Assembly: GCA_021158465.1 (NCBI GenBank)
Contig: JAGGUN010000008.1
Location: 1-32,201, forward strand
Source of the DNA: a bacterium
GTDB lineage: Bacteria > UBP14 > UBA6098 > 4484-93
Length of the DNA: 32,201 bases
Reading direction: 5' to 3'
Below are positions 15,687 to 24,455 of the stretch, piece after piece. A model generated the notes under the pieces. The model ran no database searches and had not been told where the DNA came from. It was given only the letters and a program-made list of their open reading frames with translations. The stretch's first letter is position 1; every line of letters starts with the position of its first letter. The translations under genes and the position numbers were made by a program.

Positions 15687-18025
15687 TGGTTATCCGACGG
15701 ATAGTCCTCAGAACAGTTATCCTGCTTGTGATACTCCCCCTTTCTGTCAAGGCTCAATCCAGCATCTATCGGATAAATGTTGTCGGAAACAAGCGGGTGA
15801 GCAAAAACTACATCATCGGACTCTCCGGTCTCGAGGTGGGAGGCAATATCTCCAGCCTCACGATAGAGGACGCTATCAAGAGGATGTATAAGTCAGGATA
15901 CTTCAACGATATTATCATCAGAACAGAAAACCTGCCCGAAGGGGTATCCGTTGAAATAGAAGTAGAGGAAGCAAAAACACCGGAGAAGATAAACTTCAAA
16001 GGGAACACACGTATATCCACCAAAAAACTCAAGGAAAAACTCACAGTCAGCGAGAACTCGCCTGCCCCCGACTACAAGCTCTTCGAGTCAAAGCAGAATA
16101 TCCTCACGGAATACGAGAAGAAAGGATACCCGAACGCCGAGGTAAAAGCCTACTTCGAAGAGAAAGATGGAAAGACCATATTGGTCTTCGATGTGAAAGA
16201 GGGGAAAAAGATAAGGATAAAGAGAATAAATTTCATTGGAAATTCTGCCTTCTCTGACAGGAAGCTGCGAAGACAGATAGACACCAAGCAGAAATCACTC
16301 TTCCGAAAGGGAATATTCATCGAGGATAAACTGGAAGAGGACAAACTCAAGCTCCAGAGGTTCTACCAGGACCATGGATATATAACGGCACAGGTACAGC
16401 GGGATTCAGTATATAAGATAGAAGACGGAGACTGGCTTGCCGTGGACATAATCCTGTTCGAGGGACCACAATTCAAGATGGGAGAGCTAACCATCTCAGG
16501 GGAATCTCTTTTCACTGAGAATGAGATTAAGAGCAAGTTCAAGCTGAAGCGAGGTGATATATTCAAGTTCGAGAATTACGAGAAGAGCATCGCCGATATA
16601 TACTTTGCCTATCAAGAGGAGGGATATATTTATGCGCAGATAATAGACGAGCGCAAGCTCCGTGGCGACACAGCAGATGTTCAGTTGACAGTTCACGAAG
16701 GGATTCAAGCCCATGTCCACAGGATAAACATAACCGGCAACGAGAAGACCTACGACAAGGTGATAAGAAGGGAAATGGTAATCTATCCCGGCGATGTCTT
16801 CAGGAGGAGCAAATTCCTCCTATCTCAGAGGAATATCTACTACCTTAACTATTTCGAGGATGTTGTGCCAGATTTCACACCTCTCGAAAACGGCGATGTG
16901 GATATAACAATCGATGTAAAGGAGAAGGCGATCGGTAAATTCCAGGTCGGAGTCTCATACAACGCGAGGGACAAACTTTACGGAACAATAAGCATCGGTT
17001 GGCCCAATGTGCTTGGCAGAGGATATACACTCGACCTCGACTGGGACTTCGGGGCATCACGGCAGAGCCTCAATCTCGGCTTTACCGACCCATGGTTCCT
17101 CGACACACCGACAAGCGTCGGGTTCGACATATACAATACCCTCTTCCATTGGACAGGCTACTACACCGAGCAACGCAGAGGAGGAACAGTCCGGTTCGGC
17201 AGGAGGCTATCATTTCCTGACCAGTTCTTCAGAGCATACCTATCATACAAGCTCGAGCAGATAAGCTACTTTGACTTCAGTTCATCCTACGCTCCTCCAC
17301 CCTACAACGACCTACGGGAAAAGGAGTGGCCCATAGTAGGTAGCAAGGTATCGGTGGCGATCGAGCGAGACAGCCGCGACCTACCAATGTTCGCAAGCGA
17401 AGGAAACCTCAATTCTTACTCCATTGAGACATCTGGCGGGTTTCTTGGCGGAGACGAAAACTTCATCAAACAGACCATCAAATCTTACTGGTATCTGAAC
17501 CTCTACAAGAAGATATTCGTTGGGGTAGGGAAATGCCGGTTCGGGTTCTTGACGAACCCCTGGGGAAACACGATGGACATTCCCTACGGCGAGCGCTATT
17601 TCGTCGGCGGCACGAGCTTCGACGGGCAGATACGCGGATACGAGGACAGAAGCATCTCCCCCACCGGTTACACAGACCCCGTTTACAATATGGACGCAAC
17701 ACCCGACCTTATGGGAAGATACCCTGTCACCCGCCGCTCGTATGCATACCAGATGGGCGGTGAGGCAGTTTCTATCCTCTCATTGGAACTCAGAACTCAG
17801 CTTGTAAAGGGACAACTATATTTCTCTGTGTTTGCAGACGCCGGAAATAGCTGGAAAAACTACCACAATATGAGATTAAACGACCTATACAGGTCGGCAG
17901 GATTTGGCGTAAGACTTGTTGCCCCAATGCTCGGAGTAATCGGAGTTGACTTCGCTTACGGATTCGATTACCCTGACAGCAAAGGAGAATGGCACTACCA
18001 CTTCCAAATAGGCCCAGAGATGTAA
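15686..18025 (+). CDS. bamA: outer-membrane protein assembly factor BamA (Omp85 family)
   Basis: The essential core of the BAM machine, inserting beta-barrel proteins into the outer membrane. The 779-residue protein has a signal peptide (1-23, ending SVKA) and five POTRA domains over residues about 25-415, each with the pattern INFxGNxxxSxxxLR and a 'GYxxAxV' tail (KGYPNAEVKAYF, HGYITAQVQRDS, EGYIYAQIIDER). A 16-stranded barrel follows. The lid-loop signature appears as QIRGYEDRSISP near residue 650, and the C-terminus is a barrel-like strand, although it ends in QIGPEM rather than a terminal aromatic. The ATG overlaps the rplU stop. Skp and the lipid A genes follow in the same operon, the classical bamA-skp-lpx arrangement. 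Confidence 0.95.
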   Translation: MVIRRIVLRTVILLVILPLSVKAQSSIYRINVVGNKRVSKNYIIGLSGLEVGGNISSLTIEDAIKRMYKSGYFNDIIIRTENLPEGVSVEIEVEEAKTPEKINFKGNTRISTKKLKEKLTVSENSPAPDYKLFESKQNILTEYEKKGYPNAEVKAYFEEKDGKTILVFDVKEGKKIRIKRINFIGNSAFSDRKLRRQIDTKQKSLFRKGIFIEDKLEEDKLKLQRFYQDHGYITAQVQRDSVYKIEDGDWLAVDIILFEGPQFKMGELTISGESLFTENEIKSKFKLKRGDIFKFENYEKSIADIYFAYQEEGYIYAQIIDERKLRGDTADVQLTVHEGIQAHVHRINITGNEKTYDKVIRREMVIYPGDVFRRSKFLLSQRNIYYLNYFEDVVPDFTPLENGDVDITIDVKEKAIGKFQVGVSYNARDKLYGTISIGWPNVLGRGYTLDLDWDFGASRQSLNLGFTDPWFLDTPTSVGFDIYNTLFHWTGYYTEQRRGGTVRFGRRLSFPDQFFRAYLSYKLEQISYFDFSSSYAPPPYNDLREKEWPIVGSKVSVAIERDSRDLPMFASEGNLNSYSIETSGGFLGGDENFIKQTIKSYWYLNLYKKIFVGVGKCRFGFLTNPWGNTMDIPYGERYFVGGTSFDGQIRGYEDRSISPTGYTDPVYNMDATPDLMGRYPVTRRSYAYQMGGEAVSILSLELRTQLVKGQLYFSVFADAGNSWKNYHNMRLNDLYRSAGFGVRLVAPMLGVIGVDFAYGFDYPDSKGEWHYHFQIGPEM

Positions 18026-18062
18026 GAAAAAGTATACAACAGCTCAAAAAGCAGGAGGAAAG

Positions 18063-18590
18063 ATGAAAAAGATTTTACTTGCAACACTAATAACCCCACT
18101 CATTCTGACAGCAGCGTTTGCTGAGGTAAAAATCGGATTTATCGACTCAAACAGGTTAGAAAACGAGTACAATGAGTACAAGAGCGTAAAAAGCGAGTTC
18201 GACAGGCTCATTTCCGCATGGCAGGACTCGGCAGAGGCAATGGAGGAAGAGATTACAAGTCTCCAGCAGGAATACCAGACGCAACGATATATGCTTTCAG
18301 AGGAGAAGAAACAGGAAACGGAAAGGATTATCCAGGACAAGCTGAACGCATACCAGAACTTCAGGCTGAGCGTCTTCGGAACAGGCGGACTGGCAGAACA
18401 GAAATACTCGGAGATGACAGCACCGCTCCTGGAAAACATACAAAAAGCACTCGAGGAGATCGCTGAGGAGTACGGATACACGCTCATACTCGACCGCTCC
18501 TCAGGTGCCATCGGGTACATAGATGAATCGCTGGATGTAACCGATATCCTGCTCGAGAAACTCAACAAAGGAACAAAAAGCGGAAAATAG
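18063..18590 (+). CDS. periplasmic chaperone Skp/OmpH family
   Basis: A 175-residue exported protein: signal peptide 1-20 (ending TAAFA), then the family start [21 protein letters not shown] long coiled-coil pair follows ([33 protein letters not shown] in part), and the returning strand [33 protein letters not shown] matches the OmpH family end. Skp trimers hold unfolded outer-membrane proteins for delivery to BamA, the gene just upstream (37-base gap with an AGGAGG site). Size and position leave little doubt. Confidence 0.92.
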   Translation: MKKILLATLITPLILTAAFAEVKIGFIDSNRLENEYNEYKSVKSEFDRLISAWQDSAEAMEEEITSLQQEYQTQRYMLSEEKKQETERIIQDKLNAYQNFRLSVFGTGGLAEQKYSEMTAPLLENIQKALEEIAEEYGYTLILDRSSGAIGYIDESLDVTDILLEKLNKGTKSGK

Positions 18591-18598
18591 GAGAGAAG

Positions 18599-19615
18599 GT
18601 GAAACTCAAAGAGATTGCCAAACTCATCTCCTGCGAGATCCTTGGAGACCACGACACCGAGATAGAAGATGTACGCCCCATAACGAGAGCCAATAAGGGG
18701 CACATAACATTCTTCCTGGGGAAAAGGTTCAAAAACGCCCTAAAAGAGTGTAAAGCTTCTGCAGTTATTATAAAGAAGGACGACCTTCCAGAAGACTACA
18801 GCTTCATCCCTGTCATAACAGACAATCCATATCTCGCCTTCCAGAAGGTTATGACCCTATTCTACCCGCCAAGGCAAGCCTCCTCAGGTATATCAAAAAG
18901 CTGCATAATAAAGGACGGAGCAAACATCGAGGAAAATGTCTCCATCGGGGATCTCTCTGTCATTATGGAAAATTCAACCATAGGAAGAGGAACATCTATC
19001 GGCAATCTCGTATCCATCGAGGAAAATGTGACAATCGGAAGGGACTGCATCATCCACTCGGGGGTAAAGATTTACCCGAATGTGAAGATAGGCTCAGGAT
19101 GCATAATCCACTCAGGCGCGGTGATTGGAAGCGATGGGTTCGGATACGGAAGAGAAGGCATGGTAAACAAGAAGATTCCACACATAGGTGGGGTAATAAT
19201 AGGCGACGATGTTGAGATAGGAGCGAACAGCACAATAGACGCGGGAACACTCGACCCGACCATCATCGAAAACGGGGTAAAGATAGACAACCTTGTCCAT
19301 ATCGCCCACAATGTGTTTGTCGGGGAGAACTCGATAATCGTTGCCCAAGCGGGTATAGCTGGCTCGGTCAGAATCGAAAAGAATGTCACGCTCGCCGGAC
19401 AGGTTGGAGTAGCAGGACACCTAACCATAGGCGAGAACAGCATCGTTGCCGCCCAATCGGGTGTCACAAAATCGATACCCCCGAAATCATACTACTTCGG
19501 CTACCCAGCAAAACCAGCCAATCAAGCAAAAAGGGAGATAGCTGCTGTAGCACAGCTGCCTGAACTTATAAAAAAATTGAAAGAGCTTCTGAAGAAAGAA
19601 GGGCTGTATGATTGA
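18599..19615 (+). CDS. lpxD: UDP-3-O-acylglucosamine N-acyltransferase
   Basis: Third step of lipid A synthesis: transfers a hydroxyacyl chain from acyl carrier protein to the free amine produced by LpxC. The 338-residue protein has the N-terminal uridine-binding domain (1-100; [17 protein letters not shown]), a left-handed beta-helix of hexapeptide repeats (103-300) and a C-terminal helix. The catalytic base is H237 in [14 protein letters not shown], and the family loop [11 protein letters not shown] is at 177-187. It starts with GTG, eight bases after skp, behind an AGGAGAG ribosome site, and overlaps lpxC/fabZ by eight bases. The internal DNA repetition at 18.95-19.45 kb comes from the hexapeptide repeats. 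Confidence 0.94.
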   Translation: MKLKEIAKLISCEILGDHDTEIEDVRPITRANKGHITFFLGKRFKNALKECKASAVIIKKDDLPEDYSFIPVITDNPYLAFQKVMTLFYPPRQASSGISKSCIIKDGANIEENVSIGDLSVIMENSTIGRGTSIGNLVSIEENVTIGRDCIIHSGVKIYPNVKIGSGCIIHSGAVIGSDGFGYGREGMVNKKIPHIGGVIIGDDVEIGANSTIDAGTLDPTIIENGVKIDNLVHIAHNVFVGENSIIVAQAGIAGSVRIEKNVTLAGQVGVAGHLTIGENSIVAAQSGVTKSIPPKSYYFGYPAKPANQAKREIAAVAQLPELIKKLKELLKKEGLYD

Positions 19616-21017
19616 GACACAGCAAACAATAACAAGAGAGGTCACGCTCTCCGGGAAGGGGCTGCACACGGGGAAGGAATGCAACCTGACATTCAAGCCC
19701 GCACCACCCGATTCCTGGATCGTCTTCCGAAGAACGGACCTGCCAGGTAAACCAGAGATAAAGGCGACGCTCGAAAATGTCAAAGAGATATCAAGGGGAA
19801 CATTCCTCGGTCGGAGCAAGGTCGAGGTAAAGACCGTAGAGCACTGCCTCGCTGCAATCTCCGGACTCCAGATAGATAACATCATCGTTGAGCTGGACAA
19901 CGAGGAGGTGCCTGTGTTAGACGGGAGCGCAAAACCTTTTGTTGACGCACTCCTCGCAGCAGGATTTCAGAAACAGGACACCCCAAGACACATATTCGAC
20001 ATCCAGGATGTTATACAGTATTCTCAGAGGGATGGCGATGATGTCATCGATATACACCTGATCCCATATAAGGACTTCAGAATAACATTTATGGTCGACT
20101 ACCCAGAACCGCTCGGAACACAATACACAACATTAAGAAGCCTCGAGGAGGACTTTGCCGAGAACTTCGCCCCAGCAAGAACATTCTCGTTCCTCTCAGA
20201 GGTATCCACGCTCTTTAAGATGGGGCTCATAAAAGGTGGAAACCTCTCAAACGCCCTCGTAATAACCGATAGACCGCTCACCGAGGAAGACATAAGGTAT
20301 ATGCGCGAAAAACTGAAGATTGAAGGACCGATCTTCGAGGGAGAAAACGGCTTCCTAAACGGTGTTGAACCCCAATTCCACAACGAGCCAGTGAGACATA
20401 AGGTGGTAGACCTAATCGGTGACCTGGCTCTCCTCGGCTTCCCAATAAGAGGACATATCATCGCCGCACGCTCCGGACACAGAAGCAATATCGAACTGGC
20501 AAAACTTATACGAAAACAGTACGAAAAATGGAAAATATCCTCAAAATATAGAACCATCTCGAAGGACAAAGGGGTTATCATAGACACCCTCGGAATACAG
20601 AAGATACTCCCACACAGATATCCGTTCCTGATGCTCGACAAGATAACCGACATCGAAGAGAAGAAAAGGGTCGTCGCAATCAAGAATGTTTCGATAAATG
20701 AGCCGTTCTTCAGAGGTCATTTCCCCGGACATCCAATCATGCCAGGCGTGCTTATCATCGAGGCTATGGCTCAGGCAGGTGCATTTCTTATACTCTCCAG
20801 CCTTGAAGAAGAAGGTCGCAAGGTGGCATACTTTATGGGAATAGACAAAGCACGCTTCAGAAACCCGGTGCATCCAGGAGACCAGCTGAGAATCGAGGTA
20901 AATATGATAAACCTCAGGAGAAGCGTCGCAAGGTTCAAAGCAAAGGCAACTGTGAACGGGAAGATCGCCTGTGAGGCAGAGATAATGGCATCAGCCGTGG
21001 ACGCGGAGAAAATATGA
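19608..21017 (+). CDS. bifunctional LpxC-FabZ: UDP-3-O-acyl-GlcNAc deacetylase fused to hydroxyacyl-ACP dehydratase
   Basis: A 469-residue fusion of two enzymes. Residues 1-305 are LpxC, the zinc deacetylase committing to lipid A: zinc ligands H79 (TVEHCLAAI), H264 and D268 ([10 protein letters not shown]), and general acid H291 (SGHRSN). After a linker (306-325), residues 326-469 are FabZ, which dehydrates hydroxyacyl-ACP in fatty acid synthesis: [13 protein letters not shown], catalytic H371 in [10 protein letters not shown] and E385 in [11 protein letters not shown]. Both sets of active-site residues are intact. FabZ and LpxC compete for the same beta-hydroxyacyl-ACP pool, so joining them fixes their ratio. 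The fusion is known in Bacteroidetes, Chlorobi and relatives, which supports an FCB-like host. Overlaps lpxA by four bases. Confidence 0.95.
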   Translation: MIETQQTITREVTLSGKGLHTGKECNLTFKPAPPDSWIVFRRTDLPGKPEIKATLENVKEISRGTFLGRSKVEVKTVEHCLAAISGLQIDNIIVELDNEEVPVLDGSAKPFVDALLAAGFQKQDTPRHIFDIQDVIQYSQRDGDDVIDIHLIPYKDFRITFMVDYPEPLGTQYTTLRSLEEDFAENFAPARTFSFLSEVSTLFKMGLIKGGNLSNALVITDRPLTEEDIRYMREKLKIEGPIFEGENGFLNGVEPQFHNEPVRHKVVDLIGDLALLGFPIRGHIIAARSGHRSNIELAKLIRKQYEKWKISSKYRTISKDKGVIIDTLGIQKILPHRYPFLMLDKITDIEEKKRVVAIKNVSINEPFFRGHFPGHPIMPGVLIIEAMAQAGAFLILSSLEEEGRKVAYFMGIDKARFRNPVHPGDQLRIEVNMINLRRSVARFKAKATVNGKIACEAEIMASAVDAEKI

Positions 21018-21787
21018 AGATTCACCCAACAGCAATCGTGGGGAAGAATGTAGTCCTCGGCGAAAATGTGAGGATCGGCCCCTGGTGCGTAATCGAGGAC
21101 GGAGTGAGAATCGGCTCAGGGACAACCCTCGAAGGAAATGTGTTCATCGGAAGAGGAACAAGGATCGGTAAGAACAACAGAATCCACAGATTCGCAACCC
21201 TCGGAACAGCTCCACAGGACCTGAAGTACGGTGGAGAAGCAACCCATCTCGAGATAGGCGACGACAACATCATCCGGGAATATGTTAACATCAGCCGCGG
21301 AACAAGCGAAACCTGGATGACAAAGCTCGGAAACAGAAACCTCGTTATGGCATACTGCCACATCGCACACGACTGCTACATCGGAAATTCCGTCATCCTG
21401 ACAAACGCAACAAACATTGCAGGACATGTGCATATCAAGGATTTTGCTACAATCGGCGGAATTGTAGCAGTACACCAGTTCACAAAGATCGGCGAATACG
21501 CTATGATTGGGGCAGGCTCAAAGATAGTCAAAGATATTGTCCCGTTCGCACTCGCTACCGGTATCCCCGCAGAGATCAAAGGCGTAAACACCACCGGGTT
21601 GAAAAGAAGAGGCTTCCCAAAAGAGGAGATCGAAAATATAAAGAGATGCTTCAAAATCCTATTCCGCTCACCGTACAATACGCACCAGGCCGTAGAAAAG
21701 ATAAAAGCAGAATTCCCAACGGACAAGAATATCAAGCTAATCGTTGACTTTATCGAGAACGAAACGAAAAGGGGAATCGCAAAATGA
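21014..21787 (+). CDS. lpxA: UDP-N-acetylglucosamine acyltransferase
   Basis: First enzyme of lipid A synthesis, adding a hydroxyacyl chain to UDP-GlcNAc. The 257-residue length is standard. The N-terminus ([20 protein letters not shown]) starts a left-handed beta-helix of hexapeptides. The catalytic histidine is the second in [11 protein letters not shown] (near residue 119), and the family segments [27 protein letters not shown] and [22 protein letters not shown] are all present. The C-terminal helical domain begins near [15 protein letters not shown] overlaps the lpxC/fabZ stop (ATGA), and the next gene overlaps the lpxA stop in the same way. Confidence 0.95.
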   Translation: MKIHPTAIVGKNVVLGENVRIGPWCVIEDGVRIGSGTTLEGNVFIGRGTRIGKNNRIHRFATLGTAPQDLKYGGEATHLEIGDDNIIREYVNISRGTSETWMTKLGNRNLVMAYCHIAHDCYIGNSVILTNATNIAGHVHIKDFATIGGIVAVHQFTKIGEYAMIGAGSKIVKDIVPFALATGIPAEIKGVNTTGLKRRGFPKEEIENIKRCFKILFRSPYNTHQAVEKIKAEFPTDKNIKLIVDFIENETKRGIAK

Positions 21788-23331
21788 GGAGGCTCCTTCT
21801 TGTTCTGCTTCTCTTCCTTCCCGCTACCCTCTCTTCCTCTGAGTTTTGCACACCAGATTCAACAGCCATCCGAAAGGCGGTCGAACAGTTCCCTGATTCC
21901 GTTCAGGAGGAGCTTTTCTCATCACTCGTCGATGCTGCCGGAAACTGGAACGAGCTTCTAAACGGTGTCCTCCTTCTCCCCGACTCACTCCAGGATGACG
22001 CAATATGGCTCATCAACCGGATGCCCCACCTCGATAGGCTTGAGATGACGCACACTATCCTCGCAGAGCATGTCCTATACTCGCACAAGACAAAACAAAC
22101 AGCACCATACTCTATCCCAGATTCTCTCTTCCGAAGATACATCCTAACATACAGAATATATGAGGAACCCGTCGAGGGCTGGAGGAAACCACTATTTGAA
22201 CGCTTCTCCCCCGTTCTCAAAGAGAAAAAGAGTATCCAAGAGGTGGCAAGATATGTCAACAACTTCATCGCCGACTCGATAAAGGAGGGTAAATCAAGCT
22301 TCTTCAGCGGAATGAAACCACCGCTACTTGTGCTGAAAAGCCGCAGAGGAACAAAAACAGAAATTTCACTACTCGCAACCGCAATACTGAAAACACTCGG
22401 AATACCTGCAAGGAGGGTGTACAACAGATACTTCGGCGAGGAAAAAAACGGCGCAAGCTGGGTGGAGATATTCGATGGGGAAAGCTGGATACCGGTCTAT
22501 CTCGATAACCCATCTATGTTCGGGAACTTTACCAGATTCGAGCGAAACCACCCGCACAATATAACATTTGCTGTTGCCAGAGGCGGATTCGAAATAGAGA
22601 ACGTTACATCCCATTATACCACCACGGGTGAGTTGAGTGTGAGAATCCTCAGGAACGGGAAGCCCGTCCCCGATTTTGAACAGTTTGCTATCTCCGTGCT
22701 GAACAACGGCGGACACTTCCCGATAGACGAGGTTGGAACCGCCACAGACTCAAACGGGCTGTTCACCGTCGAACTGGGAGACGGGAAATACCTCGTCGAG
22801 GTGGGACAGAGGGACGCATCAGGAAGCGTCCTCGTTCAAACATTCCCCGTGGAAATTACGCCCGCCGAAACAACACGACTTGATATCGAACTCGAAAAGC
22901 CTCTCTTTTTACCAGAGAAGAAACCAGCAGACGGAATCTTACCTGCATTTACCTTGCCCAAAATAGGAACAGGAAGCATATCGTATAAAACATCTGAGAA
23001 GAAAGACAGGTTTTTCGTTTTCCTTGGCTTAAACGAGGAACCAACAGAAAGGATGCTCCCCATCCTCCTACGCTTTAGCGAGGAGAATAAAGACTCGATC
23101 GAGGTCTTATGGCTGGTGAACAAAGAGGAGGCACAAAACTCGATTTTACCAAAGACAGCCGTGGACAAGAATTTTCAATTGCTTAAAATATTAGTCGGAG
23201 ACAATGAAAAGGAGAAAATCGAACTTCCAGTTATCATATTTGTCGGGAAGAACTCAAACAGATACACAGTAATCAGCCAGGGGTATGATCTCAACATAGA
23301 AGAAAAACTAAAACAAACCATAAAGAGGTAA
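21784..23331 (+). CDS. exported transglutaminase-like protein lacking catalytic residues, with C-terminal thioredoxin-like domain
   Basis: A 515-residue protein with a signal peptide (1-18). Residues 150-245 are transglutaminase-like: SRRGTKTEISLLATAILKTLGIPARRV (186-212) and GASWVEIFDGESWIPVYLDN. In active members the first reads RxGxCxE and the second HAWVEV; here the cysteine is K191 and the histidine A224, while D241 remains. Residues about 270-370 form an Ig/CNA-B-like beta domain (TGELSVRILRNGKPV, TATDSNGLFTVELGDGKYLVEV). The last 110 residues resemble thioredoxin, with the cis-proline strand ELPVIIFVGKN, but the redox site is NEEP rather than CxxC. A chain of three domains, two of them dead enzymes, points to a binding role in the periplasm. 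Sits in the lipid A operon. Confidence 0.78.
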   Translation: MRRLLLVLLLFLPATLSSSEFCTPDSTAIRKAVEQFPDSVQEELFSSLVDAAGNWNELLNGVLLLPDSLQDDAIWLINRMPHLDRLEMTHTILAEHVLYSHKTKQTAPYSIPDSLFRRYILTYRIYEEPVEGWRKPLFERFSPVLKEKKSIQEVARYVNNFIADSIKEGKSSFFSGMKPPLLVLKSRRGTKTEISLLATAILKTLGIPARRVYNRYFGEEKNGASWVEIFDGESWIPVYLDNPSMFGNFTRFERNHPHNITFAVARGGFEIENVTSHYTTTGELSVRILRNGKPVPDFEQFAISVLNNGGHFPIDEVGTATDSNGLFTVELGDGKYLVEVGQRDASGSVLVQTFPVEITPAETTRLDIELEKPLFLPEKKPADGILPAFTLPKIGTGSISYKTSEKKDRFFVFLGLNEEPTERMLPILLRFSEENKDSIEVLWLVNKEEAQNSILPKTAVDKNFQLLKILVGDNEKEKIELPVIIFVGKNSNRYTVISQGYDLNIEEKLKQTIKR

Positions 23332-23333
23332 AG

Positions 23334-24452
23334 ATGCCGAAATACAGGATCGCAGTTTTACCGGGAGACGGCGTCGGAGTTGATGTCATGGATGCAGCAT
23401 TTGTCGTGCTGGACAAGCTCGCCATCGACGCCGAATACATCAAGGGCGAGGTTGGCTGGGAGTTCTGGAAAAGGGAGGGAAATGCTCTACCAGAAAGAAC
23501 AGTCGAACTTATCAAATCCTGCGACTGCACACTGTTCGGAGCGATTACATCGAAGCCAAAGGAAGAAGCGGCAAAGGAGCTCGACCCAAGCCTTAAGGGG
23601 AAAGGGTTTGTCTATTACAGCCCAATTGTGAAGCTCCGCCAGATATTCGACCTCTACATCAATATGCGACCCTGTAAGGCATTCAAGGGGAATCCATTGA
23701 ACTACAAAGATAACATTGACCTGGTGGTCTTCAGAGAAAACACGGAGGGGTTATACTCCGGAGTTGAGTTCTGTCCATTCCCGGATGAGATACGGGAGGC
23801 AGTGAAGAAGCACAGCTCCAATATGGCAAAATTTGACTTCTCCCCAGATAAGGATACCGCAGTCTCCCTCCGGATAATAACAAGAAGGAGCGCAGAGAGG
23901 ATAATCCGTGCAGCGTTCGAATACGCCAAAGAAAACAACCGCCGCTCTGTGACACTCGTTGAAAAACCAAATGTCCTTAGGGAAACCTCCGGGCTTATGA
24001 GGGATGTGTTCCGGGAGATACAGAAGGAATACCCGGAAGTCGAGACCAAAGAGGCAAACATCGATGCCATAATGATGTGGCTTGTTAAAAATCCTGAGAA
24101 TTACGATGTCCTCGTTACGAGCAACCTATTTGGTGATATAACATCCGACCTATCTGCCCAGCTTGTTGGCGGACTGGGATTCGCATCAAGCGCAAACATA
24201 GGCGACACAACCGCCCTGTTCGAGCCAACTCACGGCTCCGCTCCAAAGTATGCAGGAAAATACAAGGTGAACCCGATCGCAATGTTGCTCTCCGTCAAGC
24301 TTATGCTCGATTACCTGGGTGAAAAGCAGATGGCAAAACGACTCGAAACAGCCATTGCCGATGTTATAGCCGAAGGAAGGGTCAGAACATACGATATGGG
24401 CGGGACCGCTTCTACCATAGATATGGCAAACGCCGTAGCAGAAAGGCTGTAA
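23334..24452 (+). CDS. isocitrate/isopropylmalate dehydrogenase family enzyme (probably isocitrate dehydrogenase)
   Basis: A 372-residue decarboxylating dehydrogenase. Diagnostic motifs are PGDGVGVDV near residue 10, LRQIFDLYINMRPCK, the ligand loop VFRENTEGLYSGVEF, the metal aspartates in TSNLFGDITSDLSAQLVGGLGFASSANIGD and HGSAPKYAGKYKVNP at the cofactor pocket. YSGVEF and the SLRIITRRSAERI segment favour isocitrate over isopropylmalate. The pocket has the Lys-Tyr pair and the valine found in NADP-dependent E. coli enzyme, but the later arginine of the 'YDFER' motif is glycine here (TYDMGG), so NAD or NADP use cannot be settled. It starts two bases after the preceding stop and is the last gene of the envelope operon, an unexpected partner for lipid A genes. 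Confidence 0.86.
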   Translation: MPKYRIAVLPGDGVGVDVMDAAFVVLDKLAIDAEYIKGEVGWEFWKREGNALPERTVELIKSCDCTLFGAITSKPKEEAAKELDPSLKGKGFVYYSPIVKLRQIFDLYINMRPCKAFKGNPLNYKDNIDLVVFRENTEGLYSGVEFCPFPDEIREAVKKHSSNMAKFDFSPDKDTAVSLRIITRRSAERIIRAAFEYAKENNRRSVTLVEKPNVLRETSGLMRDVFREIQKEYPEVETKEANIDAIMMWLVKNPENYDVLVTSNLFGDITSDLSAQLVGGLGFASSANIGDTTALFEPTHGSAPKYAGKYKVNPIAMLLSVKLMLDYLGEKQMAKRLETAIADVIAEGRVRTYDMGGTASTIDMANAVAERL

Positions 24453-24455
24453 AAG

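Noticed and set aside
18044-18703. 219-codon frame on the minus strand
   Set aside because: It lies entirely opposite skp and the lpxD start, which are certain genes; the serine/phenylalanine-rich translation is a codon-shadow and has no start signal.
18950-19450. Repetitive look of the DNA here and at 21030-21500
   Set aside because: Explained by hexapeptide repeats of LpxD and LpxA, not by a DNA repeat element or CRISPR.
20099-20683. 194-codon minus-strand frame
   Set aside because: Opposite the intact lpxC/fabZ gene, with low-complexity serine/leucine translation.
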